Source of the DNA: Papaver somniferum
Taxonomy: Eukaryota; Streptophyta; Magnoliopsida; Ranunculales; Papaveraceae
Assembly (NCBI RefSeq): GCF_003573695.1
Contig: NC_039368.1
Coordinates: forward strand, 9,137,860-9,201,859
DNA: 64,000 nt
Direction of reading: 5' to 3'
Below the pieces are notes generated by a model. It had not been told where the DNA came from. It saw nothing but the letters and a program-made list of their open reading frames with translations, and did not search any database. Shown here in pieces: positions 56,455 through 64,000 of the stretch (its first letter is position 1; every line of letters begins with the position of its first letter). The translations under genes were made by a program, and so were the position numbers.

Positions 56455-57396
56455 CTTTAGCTTTCTTAGCCAACAACTAACAAGCATTGCAGCTCTTCAT
56501 ATTGACCTTTTTCTTCAATCATCATCTACGATGATGGAATAAGTACTAAGATCACCAAATAAATCTGCATACAAGTAATATCACAACAATTTGAGTAAAG
56601 AGAGAAACAAAAAGAGTTTTAGAGTACTAGTTGAATGACCATAATGGTTTTTGATTAATCAATTCAAAGTGTGACACTATAGAGATATATAAAGACAACT
56701 CCATAAAACAGACGGCCAAAAAGAATGTAGGAGAAAAGCAAAAGGCAGTGAAGAAGTAGTGGTGGTGGTAGTCACTGGGATTTGGATCTGCATACACAGT
56801 CAGATGTATCCATATCTATAGAATGCCAATCCAACAACATGTCAACAACGATCTTGAATAATGAATGTATATATCTTTAGGTATTTATTTAGACTACTAT
56901 GTATAAAGTTACTGGTAGCTTATAAGGTGTAAGAACTCTCAAAGATATATTCGCAGTCCTGTCTGTTGGTGACAGGCTCTGGACATTTGAGTGAGACTTG
57001 TTAGTTTTGCGCTGGTATTTTCCATATCTTGTAACAGAATGTAAGAAACTCTGATAAATATGATTTCGATTAAGAGTCAGGACTCAGGTGATCATTCTAC
57101 TTCATCAGTTCTTTGGTGATTTTTCCAAGGACTCCAAGTCTGAGACACTATTTTCAAATTATAAGAAGCTAACAATTCATGTCACAGTTGATAGTTATAA
57201 TACTTACATGAAGTATAAATATAATAGTTATACTATAATCATCATTTATATGACATATAATAGTTATACTATATTCTAAGAAACTGAAAACAACAGAGAC
57301 TTGAAAAATGTAGGAGAATAAATGTAGGAAATTCGTGTACCTGACTCTAAGACGTCATCCTCCTTCTCTTCAGCTCCAAATGTAGATGGATCCATA
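56455..57396. other. Spacer
   Basis: No gene. A short direct repeat ATAATAGTTATACTATA occurs near 57221 and 57257. Confidence 0.4.
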
Positions 57397-57699
57397 TCAA
57401 TCGGTGTCCTGTAGAAACTGAACTAGGACTCGAGCATTAGCCCAGTCATACTTTTCAGGAGCATGCACGCGAGGCTTTTTCTTCTTGGCTTTCCTTCGAC
57501 CAGATAAGGGAACTTCATCAGCATCAGAATCAGAAGAACTGGATTCTATTTCATCAAGAAACTCAGTACTGTCAATATCATCAACATTAACACCCATTAC
57601 TGATTCATCGGGAATATCGAAGATAAACCTCTCACGAAATGATTTATCAGATCGTCTTAGCCTTATAAAGACTTTTATGTAATTGCCAATTATAATATA
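57397..57699 (-). CDS. Possible exon, Ser/Asp-rich then Lys-rich
   Basis: Following a minus-strand acceptor (GCTATACAG, ending at 57700) the frame runs GNYIKVFIRLRRSDKSFRER, then an acidic stretch with SSSSDSDADEVP, a basic patch GRRKAKKKKPRV and the end WANARVLVQFLQDTD. It looks protein-like (charged blocks, few low-complexity runs). I cannot assign a family. It might belong to a decayed host or transposon gene. Confidence 0.28.
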   Translation of the reverse strand, partial: YIIIGNYIKVFIRLRRSDKSFRERFIFDIPDESVMGVNVDDIDSTEFLDEIESSSSDSDADEVPLSGRRKAKKKKPRVHAPEKYDWANARVLVQFLQDTD

Positions 57700-58165
57700 C
57701 TGTATAGCAAACCAAAAAGATAAACGTTGCACCATCGTGCTCTGCCTAACACTAGCTAATCTGAATTGATAATTGATAACAATCACAACAATAATGTATA
57801 AGTTTATTTTTTCTTTATGTCAAATTGACTTTATTCTGTTCATCTTATATCTAAATTAGAGAATAATCTAGTAGTAAAAGGTAGAGAATAATCTAGTAGA
57901 TACACAAATTAGGGAATGTACGATAATTTTGATAAACTATAATGCGACTAGACACTAAAATAAATAAATAGATGTTAAATTCGTTGAAATAAATAAAGAA
58001 AATACCAAATATAGTTTCAAAATTAAAAATTATTAAGTTTCCTTTATTAGAAATAATAATATTTGTTGAACCGAATATCCCAAATAGTAACAGTGAATTC
58101 TATTGTTTTATTTTTGCTTTTGTCTAGGTCGAGAAAAGCTACTATAAAATATTTTCATGCTTTAC
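57700..58165. other. Spacer
   Basis: AT-rich, no gene recognised. Confidence 0.4.
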
Positions 58166-58232
58166 TATTTTCATCAATTTTCTCCGCTATCTCAACAAAA
58201 GTTTAGGTTTGAAATAGATTATTATTATGGGA
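58166..58232 (+). repeat. Dispersed repeat R4, copy D
   Basis: TATTTTCATCAATTTTCTCC ... TTTAGGTTTGAAATAGATTATTATTATG; same orientation as the other three copies. Confidence 0.55.
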
Positions 58233-58447
58233 TAAAGCTATATATATACTCTATATTAGTCACCAAGCAAAAGTTATTTTTAATGTATGAACTTCTTATG
58301 TGAACCATACAAAATTTCCGATATCTTTCCTTCCCACGGCTACTTTATTTGTGCCCAAGCAACCTAACAACACCACGAGAATAAGAATTCATTTTGCTTA
58401 ACTGTGTTCATCCCAGTTCGCCAAATTTTCTCAATTCACTTCTTTTA

Positions 58448-59718
58448 GGGTGCGTTTGGCACGGAGGTGGTTGAGGGTAGAGTTCAGTCAACGGGAGGAG
58501 TCAAGGATGAAGTTGAATATCAAGGGTGTTTGGCATAGGTGGAATTGGAATTCCAGGGAGTTAAAACTACTTCATTCAGTGGAAAATCAAATGACACCTT
58601 CCCATGGAATTTGGAACTCCATCCTTCCAAATCCTCTCGTTGACCATTTTGACATTTCTTTTTTAAACAATAATTAATTTCCTATACTTATAAATTTACA
58701 ATGATAATAAAAATGTAATTATATTTTATTTTATTTTATTTTTAAAATTTATAATATTTTTTAATTAGTAATATTTAATACTTTAATAATATTTAGTTTG
58801 TTTCGCATATTAAAAAATGGAAAAATAATATTTTCTTATTATTTAAATACATTACTAATGTTGATAAATTATTAAATTTAAAATAATAGTTTATTTAAAT
58901 TACCAAAACCCTAAATAAAATTTAAAATAATAGTTTATTATAATATTATATTTATTTGGATTACTAATTTAAATAAAATTTTGATTAAATATAATTATTT
59001 AATAAAATTATATTTACATAATTAATTAATTATTATTGTTGGTAAATTATTTTTCATAAAAATAGTAGTTTTATTTAAACCAGTCAAGACTGACTATTAT
59101 TAATATTAATACTTAAATAATAATTTAAATAACTTTTTCACTTCAAAAATCACATTTATATTATAATAAAATAATATTATATATTAATATTAAATTATAT
59201 TTAATAATTAATATCAATATTATATACATTAAAATTATCATATATTAATATTTTAATATATTAATATTATATTATATGAATATGCTGATATATTTACTTA
59301 ATATTATATTATATTTATGTCATATTTAATTAATATTATATTTAAAATTAATTTAAATAATATTATATTTATTAATTACTAATATCACATTTATTAATTT
59401 ACTAGTCTTTTATGTAGTTATTTATTAAAATATACATTACTAATGATAATTAAATTAAAAATTATTTAAAAATAATTAAATATAAATTTTTGAAGAAATT
59501 CAGTGATTCAGGAATAAATTTACCAGCAAATAATATATTATGAATAAATATTTTGAAAAAATAAATATTTGAAAAAGGTGAATGCCGTAATTACAATTTC
59601 ATTAATAATGATTCCAAACACATAAATTTAGAAAGATGGAACTCAACTTCTAGGTAGTTTGAATTCTAGGTAGTTGGAACTCCCTAGAATTCAAACTACT
59701 TCCATGCCAAACACAGCC
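58448..59718. mobile_element. Harbinger-like non-autonomous element, very AT-rich
   Basis: Terminal inverted repeats of about 25 bp: GGGTGCGTTTGGCACGGAGG at the left, GGCTGTGTTTGGCATGGAAG on the complement of the right end. Both ends are flanked by TTA (58445-58447 and 59719-59721), the target duplication of PIF/Harbinger elements. The subterminal GGAATTCCAGGGAGTT / GGAACTCCCTAGAATTC blocks are also inverted. The interior (58680-59620) is almost only A and T and has no ORF. Confidence 0.75.
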
Positions 59719-59721
59719 TTA

Positions 59722-60596
59722 AACCATTTGCAAGAATAGATGGGGCAAGAGGTTAGATGGATCGCAAGAAAAATCAACGATTCTATATTGACTGTGCCAA
59801 AAACCATGAGAAATGTCGCATCTCCCCAAAAACGTGGATGTTACTAAGAGAAGAAAAAAGGTGAATAAGCAATAATAGAACAAAAATTTTGTTTGTACCG
59901 TCGTTTTGAACAATGAAAATACCACGCTCACATCCAAACTCTAAGGGGACTCCTGCATTTCTCCCTAGGAGCGGGGCCCACCCAGTTGTGTGTATGCGGT
60001 TTTAATCTTGTTTGAAGCCGCGATACATATAGAACCACCGATAAAATTACCTACGGTTTTACTTTAAAAAAAAAAATCTCTCAATAATAAGCCTTTCAAT
60101 TTTAGGTAAATCTCTATATCGTTGGTAAACTACAAAAAAGAACTTAAGGAAGCAACTCCAAAAGCACTAAAACAACAAGTCTTTCAATCGTAGTTTGCTC
60201 AATTATTTCAACTATGGTATATGTTCATGTTAAATTCATTCTTGCCAAAATTACACATGATGCAACATAAAACAAATGACACAATTTACCAAAAGAAGGA
60301 AAGTGGGTAACATGTAAAAGGGATTTCATTATTCTTACTATGATGTTCTCCAATAACTTCTAACAACTCAATGGAAATAAAAAGCCTACAAACATGCACA
60401 TCAAAAACAAAAAAAGCACAAAAATCTAAAAGAAAAACAACAACAAATTCAACAAACATACAACTCAATGTGATAGTGCTTTGATGCCAAAAAAAGCACC
60501 TTCAATATTACTGAGTCTAAAGAGAGTCAAAGGCTCGTAACAAACCAAGAGCCACACAATCAAAATCTAAAGACTTAAAGGCCTAGACAAATAAAG
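59722..60596. other. Spacer
   Basis: No gene or known repeat recognised. Confidence 0.4.
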
Positions 60597-61372
60597 CTTC
60601 CGCGTTGAACGGTGAGGAAACCCTCATTTCTTATTGGCCGAAATAAGGTTTTTTTTTTTGAGTTTTGTGAAACGAGAGTTTTCGTGAGGACATTTGGTAA
60701 CGTATGATTGGTTACAAATATAGGAGAAAGAAAAAAAAGAAACCGGCCTAATCCCACATTTCTTTTCATCTTCCCTCTCTCTCTCCTCTTCTTCAAGAGA
60801 AAAAACTAAACCCAACTTCATCTTCTTGCTCAGATCTGGTCCATTTGGGACTAGATCTGAGCAAGGATCTTAGTTTTTTTTGTGTTTTAGTTTTAGAATA
60901 AAAGGATTCTTTCCTATTAGGCTTATTTTCTTCACCTTCATGGTGATTTTTATCTTCACGTTCATGGTGATTCTTGTTTTCATCTTAATGGTGATTCTCT
61001 TTTATTTTAATGGTTACTTGATCTTGATTATATGTTTGTTCAAGTGCATCGCCGGATTCAGATTACTCTCTATTCTCCGGTCAGTAAATTTGCAGATTAC
61101 TCCTATACCATTGGAGCATCACTTCATCAGGAAGACGATTTATCAAATGGTCCATGAATATTATGAAGAACATCTTCTCTCTGATTCAATCGGTTCTTAC
61201 ATTCTTGTATTAGGTCGGTATTTGGAATTCCTTCTCTTTTCCTTGTCGGAATTTTCAATCATATACCGCTACAAGCTTGTTGTTTCTTTTTATTTTTTGA
61301 ATTTGATGTACTAGAGATATGTAATCTTAATTTCCATTAATGAAAATTGAATTGCCAAAAGAAAAAAAGAAA
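60597..61372 (+). repeat. Possible retroposon with A-rich tail
   Basis: Ends in AAAAGAAAAAAAGAAA (about 61357-61372) and is flanked by CAAATAAA on both sides (about 60588 and 61374), a possible target duplication. Inside are a 14-of-15-bp hairpin (60828-60842 and 60848-60862) and three to four imperfect 24-bp repeats built on TTCATGGTGATT (60930-61005). The 144-codon frame over the repeats (60880-61314) starts with a hydrophobic repeat region and is not recognised. No polymerase III boxes were identified. Confidence 0.3.
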
Positions 61373-64000
61373 CCAAATAAAATTTGGAATTCAAGCCGTA
61401 TTAGGGAAAAAAACCCTTGAAAACCCAGTCGCGACAATCTGGAACCCAAGACGTGACTATGTTATGAAACTGTGAATACGTATGTTAGGGGAAAAAAAGA
61501 GCTGAAAACGGAAATCTGATAATATATAAGAACTCTAATACAACACTGCGAAGTACTACGATCAGAAACAATCTTAAGAATTCGAACATGACTACCAGTC
61601 AAAAAAAATAATCAAACAGTTTCAATAAGAAACATCTAGGATCGCCAGGAGCTTGAGACTCTCTCTGTTACTCAACAAGTCCTTCTATGTCGCATTAAGA
61701 TCTTTCAGACTTCACAACGACAATATTTACAAATAAAAAAATTCTTCTCAAATCCAACGAAGAAGATTGATGATGGAAATAAACCGAAGAGAAATGGTGA
61801 AACAAAAAGATCCATTCGGCAACAGTGCCTTGCACAAAATCCGAGAAAAAAAATATTACATAGTAAAGGGCGCTGGCAAGCCAAGCGCCCAAAAGAAACA
61901 AGCATCGATCGGCACGTCTTGGTGAATGGCAATTTTGTGATGGTGCTGCTGCTTTGTTTCATTGGTTATCGAAACTGTTACCGGCACAAATGCTGGCTCT
62001 GTCTATGTGACGCCTCAAATATATTGAGGGAGGATGTACGTACGTGCTATAAATATTTTCCGCATCCTTTGTTGTAGTCTATTTGATTTATACTTGGTAG
62101 TGAATAATGATTTTGTAGTGTTATGTGCTGCAGTGCAGTTTGATTACAAAATTAACTCAATGACAGTGATTACTCATGGTTTTCCCTCAAACTATTGCTC
62201 CTGATCAGTGTGTTGGTTTCATGTCGTCTCCATGCACAAGTTACTGTTTGGAGAAAGGAGTTTTTCCTTAATTATGTGTAAGGTGTATATTATTATATAA
62301 TTAAGTCCTATCTCTTTACTATTTTCATGCCGCTGGTTTTACATTTCTATGTATACACGAGGATCATGGCATGAGAGAAAAATAATAATGTTTCATAGAT
62401 TAATTTTAACTGTATCTACAAACCAGTACAACATTTATAGCATGTATGTAAGCATTAAACTTGCTTCTTTGAATTGTGTTGCCACGAATTCAGGTTGTAG
62501 TTATCTCTAATTGTGATGAGCCTTACCAGCCTTGCAGACCCAAGTTGTGATAGTTTCTCCTCTCACACTACAAGTTCTACGTTGGTCAATGGTCACCACA
62601 ACTTTCCTGTGTGGATAGCAACATCGTTGCATCAAAATAATTATTGTCGCCTCTCATTAAAAACATGTACCTCAGTGTCATTATACTTTTCCACGTGTAC
62701 TCGAGTGGTCTTTTACTCAAATGTAAACTGTATTACATGCAGCAGATTAAGGATGCATTGGTCAGTACCCATTAATGCAGCTGCCGAATTTTGATGAGAT
62801 AACCAGTGATGCCCGACATTTTGATGCTAATTCCACTTCATCTTAATGGGTATTACCATGCCTATTCAAAGGAAGTCTAAAACTTTCACCGTTATTGTAA
62901 GTTTTCATATTCCCACTCTATTCAAGTTGATATCTTTATAGTAGTAAGAAATGTGAGAGAGAATTACTGAAGAGTTCCAAGTTTTTTCTCATAATAGTTC
63001 TTTTGTTACCCTAAAGTTAGAGTTCGACGTTCAGCAGGCTTCACGGAAATCGTACATCTATATCCTTCAATTTTCTATGTTTCGTTTTGTTGAACTATGT
63101 TTTGGTAACCAGATGATAAGAAGCTGAATCTTTAGTAGGATGGTGATTAATATCATAATGGTTAGGAAATAACATTGATTCATTGATATTGGAAAAAGTG
63201 AACTTTATATCCAATAGAGTTTCTGTTTTATGTTGATCCGAAGTTGCAAACCCCTTTCATATTCTTACAAACTAAATTATTCAATGTATGCTGATAAAAT
63301 CAAAATATTTATAATTGGTTCTACGGGACTTTGATACAATTACAACCAATCAATTGATACCTGCGCAAGCACTTCATTGCATGTTATGGAGAAACTACAC
63401 AGGACCACTTAAACAATAGCTCTAAAACTAAGTCAACATCCTAACAGCATCTGGGCTTACACAAATTAGACGTGCATCCTTCTTATGTGGGAACCTATAG
63501 ATAGTTTCTCGGTTACTAACTATGAGGGGTTAGATCGATTGACCAAGTTATTGTTGTGCCTATAGTTGCGAAGTTATCAAAAGGTTTTGAAAAGATACAC
63601 ATGCATAGGGACAGTGGGGGATTTAGAATTAACAGTAAGCATGCAAATTGGTAGTAATTCGAAGCTATTCGTTGATGCTGCCATGAAATAAATATAGTCG
63701 TTAACATGGCTTACACTTGGTGAAAATTCTGTTAGTTGTACATGTTTGTTGTGTGTACAGTTTTTGTTTAGCTTTTACACAATAAGATCTAATGTAAAAG
63801 GGTCTTGCAATGCTCCTAGGACGAGGTTCAATGTGGCATTCTCTATTTTTTTCATTTCTCTCCCTATTATTGATTCCATGGCCGCTAAGTAATAAACAAA
63901 TATAATGCTCTGGAACATCGAATGTATTGATAAATATGGGAAGCGCAAGACCCCTGCCTGTTATTAAGCGGCTTAACGACGCAACTGATATAGCAAATAT
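61373..64000. other. Spacer, nothing assigned
   Basis: I see no supported gene in this stretch. A 93-codon plus frame at 62513-62794 has no recognised domain. At the very end, an ATG at 63936 opens a frame to the window edge (MGSARPLPVIKRLNDATDIAN), which might be the start of an exon but cannot be judged from 21 codons. Confidence 0.35.

Noticed and set aside
61695..61962. Overlapping minus frames of 68 and 85 codons rich in Phe and Ser.
   Set aside because: Low-complexity composition, overlapping frames and no splice or start context.

Overview
The window is gene-poor, repeat-dense nuclear DNA of a flowering plant, most likely a eudicot. The evidence is Ty3/gypsy elements of the plant Athila and Tat lineages, plant hAT and Mutator-like transposons, spliced GT-AG introns and AT-rich spacers. 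I could not fix the species. No intact host gene is convincing; nearly everything I can name is a transposable element, mostly broken and often nested.

Positions 1-22560 hold three related Athila-lineage retrotransposons stacked inside each other. Element 1 (plus strand, 1-3618) is the oldest and decayed. It is cut in its integrase by element 3 (minus strand, 3619-22560, about 10.7 kb of its own sequence, Gag-protease-RT-RNase H-integrase, all frames broken). The 3' LTR of element 3 is in turn split by element 2 (plus strand, 4607-12822, target duplication CTCCC on both sides). Element 2 carries Gag and protease but no RT or integrase. Elements 2 and 3 share a long leader with a conserved candidate intron, a roughly 1 kb 3' untranslated block with two antisense ORFs, and a duplicated polypurine tract.

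From 22561 to 25185 lies the end of a different LTR retroelement. Its LTR (TGTGA...TCACA) is full of short palindromes and carries a nested 658-bp Athila-type solo LTR. From 25186 to 40479 there are mostly non-autonomous DNA transposons: an inverted-repeat element (26153-27608), an Athila LTR fragment (28700-29450), two inverted copies of a 1.5 kb Mutator-like element packed with GTTCGGTT/AACCGAAC words (30734-32223 and 38937-40479), and between them a 5.6 kb terminal-inverted-repeat element packed with TACATAT/ATATGTA words (33157-38805).

A structurally complete hAT transposon with a perfect 8-bp target duplication occupies 40847-45207; its transposase has one clear frameshift. A Tat-lineage Ty3/gypsy element follows on the minus strand (45616-54413). 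Its pol lacks everything upstream of the RT thumb, and between pol and the 3' LTR it carries a multi-exon, antisense (plus-strand) gene encoding a Pro/Ser-rich, then globular, then coiled-coil protein.

The last 9.5 kb contain a LINE 3' fragment, hAT-like subterminal repeats, a proline-rich minisatellite, a possible exon, a 1.27 kb AT-rich Harbinger-like element with TTA target duplications, a possible retroposon, and long stretches with nothing recognisable. A 65-75 bp unassigned dispersed repeat occurs four times (near 28.5, 32.4, 54.6 and 58.2 kb). All identifications come from reading the sequence; no database search was run.
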